Positions 22,989-36,832 of a stretch of DNA of 64,000 bases are shown piece after piece. A program made the translations under genes and the position numbers. Origin of the DNA: Kappaphycus alvarezii (lineage: Eukaryota; Rhodophyta; Florideophyceae; Gigartinales; Solieriaceae). The notes below the pieces were generated by a model. That model was not told the DNA's origin and did no database searches. It saw only the letters and a list, made by a program, of their open reading frames with translations. Position 1 is the first letter of the stretch; every line of letters begins with the position of its first letter. The stretch is taken from positions 1-64,000 of the forward strand of contig NADL03000768.1 in the NCBI GenBank assembly GCA_002205965.3. The letters are read 5' to 3'.

Positions 22989-25900
22989 CTCCCCCTCGCT
23001 CACATTGTTTTGCCATTAGTTCATGCTCCCCTTACTACCCATCACAATCATTCTAACAATTTTTGTCATCTGAACTCGCCCTAGTGGTTTTGTCAAGGCG
23101 TCAGCAACATTTTCAGTTGTTTGCACGTACTCCAAGTCCACCTTTTTACGGACAACTGCATCTCTTACAAAGTGGTATGCAATATCAATGTGCTTGTTGC
23201 ATCTGTTGGTTCTCTCGTTTCGAGTGGGCTCCATAGCCCCCTGATTATCACTGTATATTGTAATAGCATGATCAATTCCAAGTTTTTTCATGCCCAGCGA
23301 TATCCAGGTTTCAAGGATGTCCCGGACGACACATCTCAGCCATATTGCTTCTTTACTTGCTGCAGTTAACGAAATGTATTCGGCCTCACATGACGAAGCT
23401 GCGACAACCGTTTGCTTTCGCGAGCACCACCTTACCCCACTTCCAGCCATGCGAAACACGAAACCACTCGTTGATTTGCGATCGGACGCATCTCCGGCCC
23501 AATCCGAGTCACAGTATGCAGACAAGCCTAGATCAGCATTCCCTCGGAACACAAGACCTAAATCTTTGGTCCAAGGGAGATACCTTAACACTCTTTTTAC
23601 TGCTAACCAATGCTTCTCTCTTGGTTCTTCGCAGAAACGTGCAAGTTTGCCCACCGCATAAGATATATCAGGTCGTGTTCCAACAGACAAATACATCAGA
23701 GCTCCAATGGCGCTCCTGCATGGAGCATCTGTCCGAGAATCACTACCCGTATCTCCCGACCGATTCAAGTTCAACTCGTCAGTGTTTAAATTCATACGAG
23801 TTGGAATGGGTCTACAATTCAGCATTCCAAATCGCTCTGGAACGCTGTCTACAAATGGTGTCAGGGATAAAAACAAGGAGCGTTCGGATCTCCGGCGTGA
23901 TATTTCAAGCCCAACAACCATTCTCGTTTCGCCCAAACCTTTCATTTCAAAACATTGGTTCAGCTCCCCCTTCATCCATGCAATCGCCTCCATGTTGTTT
24001 CCTGCAAACAGCAAGTCATCAATATACAGGAGGATAATCATGATTGAGTCGGAGGTCAGGTCAAATTTTACATAAACACAGGGATCATTAGTGCTACTAT
24101 TGAATTTGAGCCCATCAACAAGAAAATGATCGATTTTCTGGTGCCACCGCCTATGTGCCTGTTTCAAACCATACAAGGCCTTCAGAAATTCGCAGACATG
24201 ATTTGGTTTCGAGGCATCCTTAAATCCATTAGGCTGGTCCATGTACACGTCCTCCTCCACATCACCGTTCAGAAATGGCGTCTTAACATCCCTTTGATGC
24301 AGCTCCAGGTCCTGATGTGCGAAAAGTGCCAAAAGCACCCGAATTGCCGTGAGCTTCACGACAGGGGCGTACGTCTCATTATAATCGACCCCTTTCACCT
24401 GTTGGAAACCACGAGCGACAAGACGCGCCTTCGATTTTCGGGAAAAGCCTCCGTTGGAGTCCTGGGCATCTTTTATTGCAAACACCCATTATGGAGTCAG
24501 AATGTTTGAGGCCTCCAAACGTGGGACTAACTTCCATGTTTTGTCCCAAAGGATCGAGTCTCGCTCGGACTCGATGGCGGACTTCCAAAAGTCTGCGTCC
24601 GGTCCTGTCGCCGCGTGTCGGTACGAGATGTTGACAACATTTGTAACGAGAGCCGTGTCATTAGGTGTCAAGGATATGTTTGATCTCCACCAAGCATTTG
24701 GGGCTCATCGAATCCTTTTAGATCTTATTTATATTCTCCCCCTCGATCTGAACGAAGAATGCCAATGCGACGCCCAGTATGGGCTTCGCTACGAGCTTGG
24801 AACAGTTTATATTTATCAAAGACCTCTGACTTTCGCTGCATCATGTAGACGGTAACCCAGGAAGAGTGATCGTCCGTGAAGGTCACAAAGTATCGTGCCC
24901 CTCCAACAGAAGAAACCTCCATAGGTCCACACACGTCACTGTGAACAAGGTCTAACATCGCTTCAGCTCTACCAGTCGTGCGTTCCTTCGGCACTGCAGA
25001 ACGATGAGCCTTTCCATGAACGCATGAGGAGCATATTTCGGATGTATTCGAGTCACTGATCTGCACGCCATCCACAACATTGTTCCTTACCATAGATGCA
25101 ATGTCCTACTTGCTTATATAAGCCATGCTTATATAAGCCATTCTCTCGTGCCATAACGAGAGTGTGGTGACTTTTGCAGAGTACAAGGTATCATTTGGTA
25201 TCTTCTGGACTATGTCGATAGCATAAAGAAGGCTATTGTACAGCATTTTTCCAGTTGCGACAACTCTCTCATTCTTAGTCATCTGCAAAGATTTGTTCCC
25301 AAATACTGTTTTGATCCCTTCTATGTCCGGTTTGCCTACAGAGATGAGAGAGTATTCGAAAATAGGAACGTGGACAACATCTCGCAGAATGCACCGCTTT
25401 CGAGATCCATCCACTAGAAGGGTCAGCTCCACGTCACCTCGCCCAGCAATTTTAGCCCGGGCTTTAGTTCCCATTTCGACTGAGGCTGCAGAAAATTCGG
25501 TATAATTCGTGAAAACACTCCTATCGTAAGTCATATGGGAAGTACATGCGGAATCTGCGTACCAGGAGGAAGTTCCGGCCGAAATCCCGGCCTGTTTAAT
25601 TCGTGACATGAGGCAAACAATTTCATCATCTACGCTGTCCCCACTATCAGCTGAAGGATGAGAATCAGTCGAATCAAATACATTTGCACCTACGAACGCC
25701 TGCTGATCTCCTCTTGGGCGATTTTTCTCGTTTCAATGATTATTAGATGCTCTGCCACTACGAGAACCGGATGCACGATAGCCCCTTGGAGCTTCCGGGC
25801 GCCTACCGTTCACATCTTTGCCCCAGCATATGTCCGCGGTGTGACCAGAATGACCGCAGTTCGCACAGTGCAGCTGTCTAGCATTACCTCCGAAGTCATT

Positions 25901-26532
25901 CGGACGGGCATTGGATATGAGCGCAGCATTGGATTTTGTCCCATTTTACTCCCTCACTTGAGCACGCTCCTCTTCCTGCAACAACCGGCTCTTCACAAAT
26001 TCCAAAGTAAACACCCTTTCCTCACTGCCGAGCCCATCCAAGGCAACGATTAGATTGTCAAAACGGGGTGGAAATCCGTTAAGCACAGCCATGGCTCTCT
26101 CTTTGTCATCAATAGTCACATCCATGGATTTCAGGGTCGCTGCCAACTGTGTTACACGGTTAACGTACTGCAAAACTCTCTCGTTACCATCCATAGCCGC
26201 GGTGTAAAACCGGCGTCGAGCCACTAGTTTATTGAGAAGTGTGTGCCTCTCGAACGTGTTGAGAATAATAGTCCACATCTCCTTTGCAGTTGCCGCAGTG
26301 CGCACATGCTCAAGGTGCTCATCGGATATGGACAACCCGATGAGCTCCTATGCTTCGCGATCGGCCCTATTACATCATTTGAAAGCCCCATCATCGGATT
26401 CCTCAGGCAGATAATCCATAACGTAGTCATCAAGCTCCCAGAGAGTGAGAAGGGGCTGCTCTTCCTGCTTCCAGCATGGAAATTATTGTTGGTGAGCTTT
26501 TCAATTCGAACTCCGCCTCCGCGATCGTCCAT
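22989..26532 (-). mobile_element. Copia-A2 gag-pol fossil, copy 1
   Basis: Minus-strand copia polyprotein. Gag (26,532 to about 25,900, FERHTLLNKLVARRRFY) is followed by the knuckle region (near 25,840), a protease (YADSACTSHMTYD, near 25,560), an integrase zinc region and part of its core (near 25,140-24,730). Reverse transcriptase and RNase H are long and well kept (24,485-23,016). They show YNETYAPVVKLTAIRVLLAL, YIDDLLFAGNN, YGLKQAHRRWH, CDSDWAGDASDRKSTSGF, SSCEAEYISLT, NKHIDIAYHFVRD and VADALTKPLGR. The gag-to-integrase part has several breaks, so the element is dead as it stands. Same family as A1 and A3. Confidence 0.85.
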
Positions 26533-27127
26533 GACTACATTTTATTCCAAACCCCTTTGTATATGAAACCTCTATTACCACGTATGCAGTGAGTATGCAA
26601 AGTCCTCTGTTCGGGTATCCCAAGCCAGCGACCGATAGTCGCTTGTCACGGCAAGCCTTTCCCTATACGAAGTTTGCATCGTTTACTCAAAGACACGTGG
26701 TGTTTAATTTCCAACTCTTTATCTCTTTAGTTTTCCTCCTCTTTACCTCTTACCACCTCTTTATTTGTGCCTTAGGGCGCTACCCCTGTATATCGGCCAG
26801 TGCTGGTCTTTCAACTTTGAGCGCAATCCGTGTGCCACGAGTAAGCACAGCGAATTTACCTGTAGACGGCCAGGAATTTTCAGCCACTACCCCAAAAGGT
26901 CCCCGCAGCAAAGGGCGTCTTACCACAATCACATTCTTTCCGTACTAACTCAGGCGCGTTTCCTTCTGGACTGTGTTGCTTGACTTCCGTCGTACTCGTG
27001 ATAAAGCATTCAGGGTCACCATCGAGCCTCGTCCTTCCGTGCACAGCACGTATCTATACCTCAACAGAAGTATAGCCAGCAGGTACCAAAGTACAAGTGC
27101 AGAACACTAGTACCCGGTATGCTACCA
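26533..27127 (-). mobile_element. Leader of copia-A2, truncated, copy 1
   Basis: The gag-proximal 595 bases of an A leader, matching 5,914-6,493 and 36,833-37,427. It ends at GCTACCA where the B repeat begins, whereas the second copy runs on to its primer site. Confidence 0.75.
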
Positions 27128-28520
27128 TAATGGGAATCGGAGAGGGTGAAATATTTTGTTGGACGGATGAAGTTGCGGGCTTGGCTACCCAGAATTTACT
27201 CGGAACTGTAAAATCCTGACCTTAAGTACAACCTACAAGTACTTGCTAACCAACTGCGTCCACTAATATAATCCACAAACTGAGCTATTTGAGCGGATTT
27301 CAAGATGTTGGCCCGGTGATAACAGTCAATAGGGGAAATTTTGGAACTGCTTCCAAAGTTGACAAATTTGTGTAAATAGGTTGGCCCAATACACACATCA
27401 ATACAGTACCTTATTTTGCAGACTTATCGGAACCGAATTCCCTTGTGCCAAAATAACGGACTCAATCCGTCATACGTATAATAGAATCACATAACTGATT
27501 TTGGATGCAGTCGGTCCAATCTTCATCATAATTGGGAACCTCAGACGTATGGCGGAATCATATAACTGATTTTGGATGCAGTCGGTCCAATCTAAATCAT
27601 AATTAGAAACCTTCTACGTATGATGGAATCACATAACTGATTTTGGAAGCAGTTGTACAGATCAATATCATATCTCGAAACCACATACGTATGATGGAAT
27701 CACATAACTGATTTTGGAAGCAGTTGTACAGACCAATATCATAACTCGAAACCACATACGTATGATGGAATCACATAACTGATTTTTGGATGCAGTTGTA
27801 CAGACCAATATCATAACTAGAATCCTCATACACAATATAAAATCAAATACCTCTTTCTAGGAGTCATGACAGTATTGCCATAACCGATTCCTACTGTACA
27901 AACTCAATTACAGTAAAAAGTACAGTACCTGGTACATTACGATGTACAGTGCGAAGTACAGTTCCTTATTTGGCACTAGTACAGTACGTGTACACCACTG
28001 CACCAAAGGTTTCTACTCTTAGCTGTACCACGTGTACATCACATACACAACTGCCACCACGTACACGTGTACGTAGCTTCCCTCAGCATATCTCTCATAC
28101 AGTATACTCCTCATCCACTTATAGTACCCTACCCTACGTAAAATCACCCCATAAACAACATCGTGCCCTCTAAAATAGCTCACAATCAACCCTCGCACCG
28201 CCACAGTCGTTATACGTAACCAGTAGCCAATAGAATTGAAGTATTTGCCCTATCAGCCAATGAGATTGCAGGAAGTAATCTATAGCCTAGGGAACAATGG
28301 GCCAAGTTCCACTTATCAAAATTTATGCAAAATTTGCATAAATCGCTGACCTCTGAAAATCGTACCTTCCCCCAGGAACTTTGGATTTTTTCCAAAATGC
28401 CTTAGAGCCAGCCTTCAATCAACGTGTGTATATGTGTAGACGTGGAACATGAATCATGCCTCTTATGAGTGTTGACACCCGATGTGGGGCTCATGTGATC
28501 GTCTTGCCAAATCAACAATA
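27128..28520 (-). repeat. LTR of copia-B between the duplicated blocks
   Basis: A nearly complete B repeat of 1.39 kb (minus), from TTGTTGATTTGG near 28,519 to CCCATTA at 27,128. It has a minisatellite array at 27,470-27,830 and a first part with CCAAT boxes and ACACGTGT-type motifs. No primer site follows it, so it is a lone repeat or a joint. With the next 72 bases it forms the spacer between the two copies. Confidence 0.8.
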
Positions 28521-28670
28521 GATTGGCCCATTTTACTCGTGTATTTACTCGTGTAACAGGTGTGCACAAAGAAGAGGGCTGCAACTCGCATTTTCATGCT
28601 ACACATGTACACGTGTGCAGGTGGCAACTAAACAAAATTAGATCGCATCCATTCTATCACTTTTTCAACA
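28521..28670 (-). repeat. LTR end of copia-A, copy 2
   Basis: The first 150 bases of an A repeat (minus), uninterrupted through TTTTCATGCTAC. The same place in copy 1 (18,317) is where the copia-D repeat joins, so this is the apparent empty site. Confidence 0.75.
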
Positions 28671-30154
28671 GATGAGTTCTAGTCACTGGAATCAAAGTGC
28701 ACATTGGAAGGTTATGATAGCTCTGGTGCTCAGCTGCTGCCAGCTTATGCCATTTTGAAGGTTAAACGCAAATCTGATGGAAAGGTTGAACCCGTCAAAG
28801 CCCGGGTCTTGGCCGGAGGTATCTTTTAGACCTACGGCCAGGACTACCTGGAGACATATGCACTGGTCTTGATATTCACGTTGGTGCGCATTTTGCTTTA
28901 TTTGATAGTTTGCTCTGGAATGCATGCTGCACAGCTGGATGTGAAAATTGCATTCCCGAACGGCGAACTGAAGGAAATCTCCGCGTGGCATACTTGGAAG
29001 AGCACCAGTGTGTTATACACTCCGTAAGGCCATGTGCGGGTTAAAGAAAGCTCACCTACCTTGATTCAACAAGCTGGGTGGCGACCTCTGCAGGTTGGGA
29101 TTCCAGGAATTTCCAAGTGCACCCTGCATGTTTCGGCGCAAGTCAAAATCTGGGCAGCCGTTCACTCAGGTGTACTTTGACGACCTGCTGGTGCTTGCGA
29201 TGACAATTTCCGAGGGGGATGGCATTAAGGCGGAGCTGAAAGGTGTGTAACACATTTGCGTTTCAGAAGAGGTTGACCTGTTGCTCAGAGCTCAGCTTGG
29301 ATGGGAGTTGAGCTCAGATGGAATACCAGTGTTTCTGACGATGTCGTAGTCCTTGTACATGAAGAGCATTCTGCGGAGGTTTAGACTTGGGCAATACAGG
29401 CCAGCATTCACGCCTATGGTGGCATCTTTTCCCACAGGAATTGCTGCTGAAACAGACAAGTCGCCAGTGCTCTTGGAAAGGTATCAGCAGATGATCTGTT
29501 CCTTATTTTTTGGCCTTCAGAACGCGTTCGGACATTCTTGCTCTCGTTCTCGTACTTGGTCGGTTTCAGAAGGCACCGACTGTGTATTGCCATCGTGGGG
29601 TGAACCGATTCCTGCGTAATCTCCATGGAACCCGCCGGTTTGGTTTGACATTCACATCCAGGATCACAAAGTTGCAGACTTAAATTGATGCGAAATATTC
29701 CGGTGACAAGATAGACCGCAAGTCAATGTCCGGATTCATGGTCAAACCCGGTGACGCAACCTGCACCTGAGGGGCTAGGAAGCAGTCCTCGGATGCGTTG
29801 TCTCCCTTCGAATCCGAGTATAACGCAATGACGTTGGCGGCACAGGGGACGGTTTGGATCACCAGGGGACTGAAAGAAGCTGGGTTTGACAATAACGCTT
29901 CCGTACCGGTACGATCCGACAACCAGTCCGCCATCACCTGGGCAACTGGGGAGTGCTGCCCGTCTGGACGTGCCAAGCATATCGACGTTCGTGTGCACTT
30001 CATTCGTGAGCTCGTGAGCAACTCTGCTCTGGACTTAGTACAGGTGACGTCCGAGGACAACGATGCAGACATGCTTTCCAAACCGCTCGGACCTGTGCCC
30101 GGTCGCATCTTAGTGAGGGTTAGCCTTGTAGGAACCACCGAAGAGGAGTGTTGA
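28671..30154 (+). mobile_element. Copia-E fossil: RT and RNase H, copy 2
   Basis: Same content as 18,395-19,878, with decayed reverse transcriptase and a readable RNase H end at 29,798-30,151. Differences from copy 1 are very few, so the decay predates the duplication. Confidence 0.8.
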
Positions 30155-30993
30155 CGGATGGTCGGTAACCCTTTGTCCGAGGTCGGGCACCGTTCGTGGA
30201 TCATAGATTGGGTCAAAACCAAACCTTCCAGGAACAGCATCTGATTGGCTGCTCAAACTGCTTCCTTGCGTATGAATGGCCACAGGTGTTGTAGTATCAC
30301 GGGCAAATGTAGGAGGACTGGCCAAGTGGAGCAATCTGAATGGACCACGTGGATGCAGGGGAGCTTCCAATGGTGGACTTGGAGAGCTGTGCAATGGTGT
30401 TCATTGCGGTGTGTTACGTGGAACTATACACGTGGAACTTCTTGCAAAGTGAGAGCACGACAGCTTTACTGTACTGTGTACAGTAACGGTTACTGTACTG
30501 TGTACAGTAACGGGGAATATAGTATTACTATTACTGTACGGAAAAGGAACATGTTCGGAAAAATTACAGTAACTGTACACCATGTGGCTACAGTAAAGTA
30601 GGCTACAATACGTCAATACTTGTCGTAGGTGTACTGGATTACACTATGTAACTGTACATGAGCAGTTTAAAGTACAGTAAGTGTACACTAAGTTACGTAT
30701 ATCAATACTTGTCGTACGTGCGCTAGACTACAGATGCTCTGTTTATGAAAGCAACCGACAGTTCAGCTGTCGAATGGTATTGCACGGTTTCGAAGGTTTA
30801 ACGTTTTGTCAGAGGTCACCGGTCGAATGGTATAGCACGGTTTCCGAGGTTAAAAGTTTTGCCAGAGGTCACCGGCCAAATAATATCGCACGGTTTCGGA
30901 GGTTAAAGTTTTTGTTACCAAAAACAACTGTTCCACATACCAGTTTAAATTGTTGGATTACAGTTTTACTTTTCGTGTGCGTAAGGCACAGGT
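30149..30993 (+). repeat. LTR of copia-E, interrupted, copy 2
   Basis: Second copy of the E repeat, interrupted by an A repeat at 30,994. It carries one extra short TACTGTACTGTGTACAGTAA-type motif near 30,490 compared with copy 1, and the same three 54-base units (about 30,766-30,925). Confidence 0.65.
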
Positions 30994-32225
30994 TGTTGAA
31001 AAAGGGATAGAATGCATGCGATCCCATAGCTTTTAGTTGCCACCTGGACACGTGTACACTTGTAGCATGAAAATGCGTGTTGCACCCCTCTTATGTGTGT
31101 ACACCTACTACACGTGTCAAGTGGGCCAAATTGAAAGTTGCCTGGGAAGAAAGCCCATTTTCGGGCAGCTCAAAATCACTTCGCATTTTGCCATTTTTCA
31201 AACCACTTGGTATTCCGCCGTCTGATTGGCTGCTGGATACGCCTCCATACCACTCAAATCGCTCCAAGTGGCGATATCTGAGCTGATCATTGTGGAGCAT
31301 TCTGACACTTGCCATGTTATGGTTGGTTGATGGTTTGTCTCTATTCTAGGCTCGAAGTACTGTGCCCAGTGTGTCATACGTGTACTGTCTCCTATATGGC
31401 ATACGTATACTGTCTCTTCTCTGTCGTACGTGTACAGTATTATAAATGTCGTACGTGTACAAGTAAACAGTGGTTTCTATATTTATTTTATAGTTGCCTG
31501 GACTGGCTGCATACAGTTTACACTATATTCATTATACTGGCTGCATACAAATCACTCTTGCACAAGTATGCAGCCAAAGTATGTTGATGCAGCGACGTTG
31601 CTTTTACAGTATTGCACGTATGGCACGTAAGGCTTAATTCACGTTGAAAGGCCTGCATGAGATTTACGTACTGTTACGTAACAAAGTGAGACAAGCCCGC
31701 CAAAAATTGCTTTCTACTTTTATGATATTTTAAGTTCCCGCCTTTGGGTTCTGTTACAGGCCGAGAGATTACAGTTGGGTTGGCGGGTCACGTAAGGCAT
31801 AATTCACGGGTTGACTGTTTTAGTGTACGTTTACGTAACAGAACATGCATGGCTAGCATGCACGTAAGGTTACTTACGTTTTGAATATCGGTAATTATGA
31901 ATTTCTCGCGCATGCAAATCAGGGATTCTGAGGCATCTCGGCTTGGGTAGGCTATAGAATCAACAAAGGTAGTACTGCAAATGTAGATTTTGCTACTTTC
32001 ATTTTGCTTTCACAAAGCCGAAGTGAGTACTGGCAAACAGTATATAGTTGTAGTCTAATAGCTCATCCAAGTAAAGACGAGGCACGGACTTGCCTTTGAT
32101 TTCAACACCAACCTCACCCTTGCCTTTCCATCTCCTTTCTGTTTCCTTTATCCATCTACACTCTTTTCCTACTTCCCTTTTCATTCTCTCTCCTCATCCC
32201 TCATCATCCCTTGTTCCTTGCTTCA
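30994..32225 (+). repeat. LTR of a copia-A element, complete, copy 2
   Basis: Second copy of the 20,695-21,927 repeat, ending TTGCTTCA and followed by GGTTATGGGCCCAG. Confidence 0.85.
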
Positions 32226-32644
32226 GGTTATGGGCCCAGCCCACGCTACCGCTCTTTCCGCGTGATCCGTCCCTCAACCGTTTACGTTGATGTTGAGGTA
32301 ATTGCTTTCCCTGTGTTGTTGGTGCTGTTGGTGTTGTCATTTGTTGCTTCGTGGTGATTTTTGTTGGGTTCTTGTCTTTGTTAGGACCCATTTGGTGATT
32401 GTCAAGCACTCTGTGTGTGGATCCTGAGTGTTTTTTTGGTTATCCTTGCGTGTTGTTGGAACCTTTTGTTTATATACACCAACTCTAAGGTTGTCAAGCA
32501 CTCTGTGTGTGGATCCTGAGTGCTTTTGTGGTTATCATTGTGTTTTGAACCAGAGCAATCGTTGTTTGTGCTCTACTACTGTTGAGACCAATTTTGTGTT
32601 GTCAAGCACTCTATGTGAGGATCCTGAGTGCTTTGTGGTGTAAC
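32226..32644 (+). mobile_element. Primer site and start of copia-A leader, copy 2
   Basis: Initiator tRNA-Met type primer site at 32,226-32,239, then leader with the hairpin array at about 32,400-32,637. Ends as in copy 1. Confidence 0.75.
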
Positions 32645-32767
32645 GTTCCGGATCCTTCTCCAAAACTTCCTGAATCCCTTTTTTTGCAACATTGAAAACG
32701 TTAACCACTGAGACACATGCGCTGGCTTTCTTGTGCAACTGAGCGGACCTCAACATATATATATCAA
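32645..32767. other. Unassigned joint sequence, copy 2
   Basis: Identical by eye to 22,346-22,468. Nothing recognised. Confidence 0.4.
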
Positions 32768-33287
32768 CATGCAGCCAGTCCAGGCAAATATAGGATAAAT
32801 ATAGAAACCACTGTTTACTTGTACACGTACGACACCTATAATACTGTACACGTACGACAGAGAAGAGACAGTATACGTATGCCATATAGGAGACAGTACA
32901 CGTATGACACACTGGGCACAGTACTTCGAGCCTAGAATAGAGACAAACCATCAACCAACCATAACATGGCAAGTGTCAGAATGCTCCACAATGATCAGCT
33001 CAGATATCGCCACTTGGAGCGATTTGAGTGGTATGGAGGCGTATCCAGCAGCCAATCAGACGGCAGAATACCAAGTGGTTTGAAAAATGGCAAAATGCGC
33101 CGTGATTTTGAGCTGCCCGAAAATGGGCTTTCTTCCCAGGCAACTTTCAATTTGGCCCACTTGACACGTGTATTATTTTTTTACACATAAGAGGGGTGCA
33201 GCTCGCATTTTCGTGCTACAAGTGTACACATGTCCAGGTGGCAACTAAAAACCATGGGATCGCATGCATTCTATCATTTTTTCAACA
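32768..33287 (-). repeat. 3' LTR of copia-A2, partial, copy 2
   Basis: Second copy of 22,469-22,988, next to the polypurine tract GAGGGGGAG on the minus strand. Confidence 0.8.
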
Positions 33288-36200
33288 CTCCCCCTCGCTC
33301 ACATTGTTTTGCCATTAGTTCATGCTCCCCCTTACTACCCATCACAATCATTCTAACAATTTTTGTCATCTGAACTCGCCCTAGTGGTTTTGTCAAGGCG
33401 TCAGCAACATTTTCAGTTGTTGGCACGTACTCCAAGTCCACCTTTTTACGGACAACTGCATCTCTTACAAAGTGGTATGCAATATCAATGTGCTTGTTGC
33501 GTCTGTTGGTGCTCTCGTTTCGAGTGGGCTCCATAGCCCCCTGATTATCACTGTATATTGTAATAGCATGATCAATTCCAAGTTTTTTCATGCCCAGCGA
33601 TATCCAGGTTTCAAGGATGTCCCGGACGACACATCTCAGCCATATTGCTTCTTTACTTGCTGCAGTTAACGAAATGTATTCGGCCTCACATGACGAAGCT
33701 GCGACAACCGTTTGCTTTCGCGAGCACCAACTTACCCCACTTCCAGCCATGCGAAACACGAAACCACTCGTTGATTTGCGATCGGACGCATCTCCGGCCC
33801 AATCCGAGTCACAGTATGCAGACAAGCCTAGATCAGCATTCCCTCGGAACACAAGACCTAAATCTTTGGTCCAAGGGAGATACCTTAACACTCTTTTTAC
33901 TGCTAACCAATGCTTCTCTCTTGGTTCTTCGCAGAAACGTGCAAGTTTGCCCACCGCATAAGATATATCAGGTCGTGTTCCAACAGACAAATACATCAGA
34001 GCTCCAATGGCGCTCCTGCATGGAGCATCTGTCCGAGAATCACTACCCGTATCTCCCGACCGATTCAAGTTCAACTCGTCAGTGTTTAAATTCATACGAG
34101 TTGGAATGGGTCTACAATTCAGCATTCCAAATCGCTCTGGAACGCTGTCTACAAATGGTGTCAGGGATAAAAACAAGGAGCGTTCGGATCTCCGGCGTGA
34201 TATTTCAAGCCCAACAACCATTCTCGTTTCGCCCAAACCTTTCATTTCAAAACATTGGTTCAGCTCCCCCTTCATCCATGCAATCGCCTCCATGTTGTTT
34301 CCTGCAAACAGCAAGTCATCAATATACAGGAGGATAATCATGATTGAGTCGGAGGTCAGGTCAAATTTTACATAAACACAGGGATCATTAGTGCTACTAT
34401 TGAATTTGAGCCCATCAACAAGAAAATGATCGATTTTCTGGTGCCACCGCCTATGTGCCTGTTTCAAACCATACAAGGCCTTCAGAAATTCGCAGACATG
34501 ATTTGGTTTCGAGGCATCCTTAAATCCATTAGGCTGGTCCATGTACACGTCCTCCTCCACATCACCGTTCAGAAATGGCGTCTTAACATCCCTTTGATGC
34601 AGCTCCAGGTCCTGATGTGCGAAAAGTGCCAAAAGCACCCGAATTGCCGTGAGCTTCACGACAGGGGCGTACGTCTCATTATAATCGACCCCTTTCACCT
34701 GTTGGAAACCACGAGCGACAAGACGCGCCTTCGATTTTCGGGAAAAGCCTCCGTTGGAGTCCTGGGCATCTTTTATTGCAAACACCCATTATGGAGTCAG
34801 AATGTTTGAGGCCTCCAAACGTGGGACTAACTTCCATGTTTTGTCCCAAAGGATCGAGTCTCGCTCGGACTCGATGGCGGACTTCCAAAAGTCTGCGTCC
34901 GGTCCTGTCGCCGCGTGTCGGTACGAGATGTTGACAACATTTGTAACGAGAGCCGTGTCATTAGGTGTCAAGGATATGTTTGATCTCCACCAAGCATTTG
35001 GGGCTCATCGAATCCTTTTAGATCTTATTTATATTCTCCCCCTCGATCTGAACGAAGAATGCCAATGCGACGCCCAGTATGGGCTTCGCTACGAGCTTGG
35101 AACAGTTTATATTTATCAAAGACCTCTGACTTTCGCTGCATCATGTAGACGGTAACCCAGGAAGAGTGATCGTCCGTGAAGGTCACAAAGTATCGTGCCC
35201 CTCCAACAGAAGAAACCTCCATAGGTCCACACACGTCACTGTGAACAAGGTCTAACATCGCTTCAGCTCTACCAGTCGTGCGTTCCTTCGGCACTGCAGA
35301 ACGATGAGCCTTTCCATGAACGCATGAGGAGCATATTTCGGATGTATTCGAGTCACTGATCTGCACGCCATCCACAACATTGTTCCTTACCATAGATGCA
35401 ATGCCCTACTTGCTTATATAAGCCATGCTTATATAAGCCATTCTCTCGTGCCATAACGAGAGTGTGGTGACTTTTGCAGAGTACAAGGTATCATTTGGTA
35501 TCTTCTGGACTATGTCGATAGCATAAAGAAGGCTATTGTACAGCATTTTTCCAGTTGCGACAACTCTCTCATTCTTAGTCATCTGCAAAGATTTGTTCCC
35601 AAATACTGTTTTGATCCCTTCTATGTCCGGTTTGCCTACAGAGATGAGAGAGTATTCGAAAATAGGAACGTGGACAACATCTCGCAGAATGCACCGCTTT
35701 CGAGATCCATCCACTAGAAGGGTCAGCTCCACGTCACCTCGCCCAGCAATTTTAGCCCGGGCTTTAGTTCCCATTTCGACTGAGGCTGCAGAAAATTCGG
35801 TATAATTCGTGAAAACACTCCTATCGTAAGTCATATGGGAAGTACATGCGGAATCTGCGTACCAGGAGGAAGTTCCGGCCGAAATCCCGGCCTGTTTAAT
35901 TCGTGACATGAGGCAAACAATTTCATCATCTACGCTGTCCCCACTATCAGCTGAAGGATGAGAATCAGTCGAATCAAATACATTTGCACCTACGAACGCC
36001 TGCTGATCTCCTCTTGGGCGATTTTTCTCGTTTCAATGATTATTAGATGCTCTGCCACTACGAGAACCGGATGCACGATAGCCCCTTGGAGCTTCCGGGC
36101 GCCTACCGTTCACATCTTTGCCCCAGCATATGTCCGCGGTGTGACCAGAATGACCGCAGTTCGCACAGTGCAGCTGTCTAGCATTACCTCCGAAGTCATT

Positions 36201-36832
36201 CGGACGGGCATTGGATATGAGCGCAGCATTGGATTTTGTCCCATTTTACTCCCTCACTTGAGCACGCTCCTCTTCCTGCAACAACCGGCTCTTCACAAAT
36301 TCCAAAGTAAACACCCTTTCCTCACTGCCGAGCCCATCCAAGGCAACGATTAGATTGTCAAAACGGGGTGGAAATCCGTTAAGCACAGCCATGGCTCTCT
36401 CTTTGTCATCAATAGTCACATCCATGGATTTCAGGGTCGCTGCCAACTGTGTTACACGGTTAACGTACTGCAAAACTCTCTCGTTACCATCCATAGCCGC
36501 GGTGTAAAACCGGCGTCGAGCCACTAGTTTATTGAGAAGTGTGTGCCTCTCGAACGTGTTGAGAATAATAGTCCACATCTCCTTTGCAGTTGCCGCAGTG
36601 CGCACATGCTCAAGGTGCTCATCGGATATGGACAACCCGATGAGCTCCTATGCTTCGCGATCGGCCCTATTACATCATTTGAAAGCCCCATCATCGGATT
36701 CCTCAGGCAGATAATCCATAACGTAGTCATCAAGCTCCCAGAGAGTGAGAAGGGGCTGCTCTTCCTGCTTCCAGCATGGAAATTATTGTTGGTGAGCTTT
36801 TCAATTCGAACTCCGCCTCCGCGATCGTCCAT
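33288..36832 (-). mobile_element. Copia-A2 gag-pol fossil, copy 2
   Basis: Same element parts as copy 1: gag 36,832 to about 36,200, protease near 35,860, integrase part near 35,440-35,030, reverse transcriptase and RNase H 34,785-33,310. Reverse transcriptase and RNase H read well; the gag-to-integrase part is broken in the same manner as copy 1, so the breaks predate the duplication. Confidence 0.85.

Larger units (their letters stand above)
18317..27127. repeat. Segmental duplication, copy 1
   Basis: An 8.8-kb block repeated in direct orientation at 28,593-37,427 with only about a dozen differences seen by eye, plus one copy-number difference of a short tandem motif in the E repeat. It contains an A-repeat end, copia-E with its repeat, an A repeat and copia-A2. 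The left edge is the copia-D repeat and the right edge the B repeat at 27,128. Confidence 0.9.

Noticed and set aside
23345-24075. Long plus-strand open frames of 230 and 122 codons (and their copies at 33,645 and 34,007)
   Set aside because: They are shadows of the copia-A2 reverse transcriptase on the other strand.
27128-28520. A simple solo LTR insertion with target repeats
   Set aside because: The two flanks do not match each other and the right part of the interrupted leader is not found next to it, so it is a duplication joint rather than a plain solo LTR.
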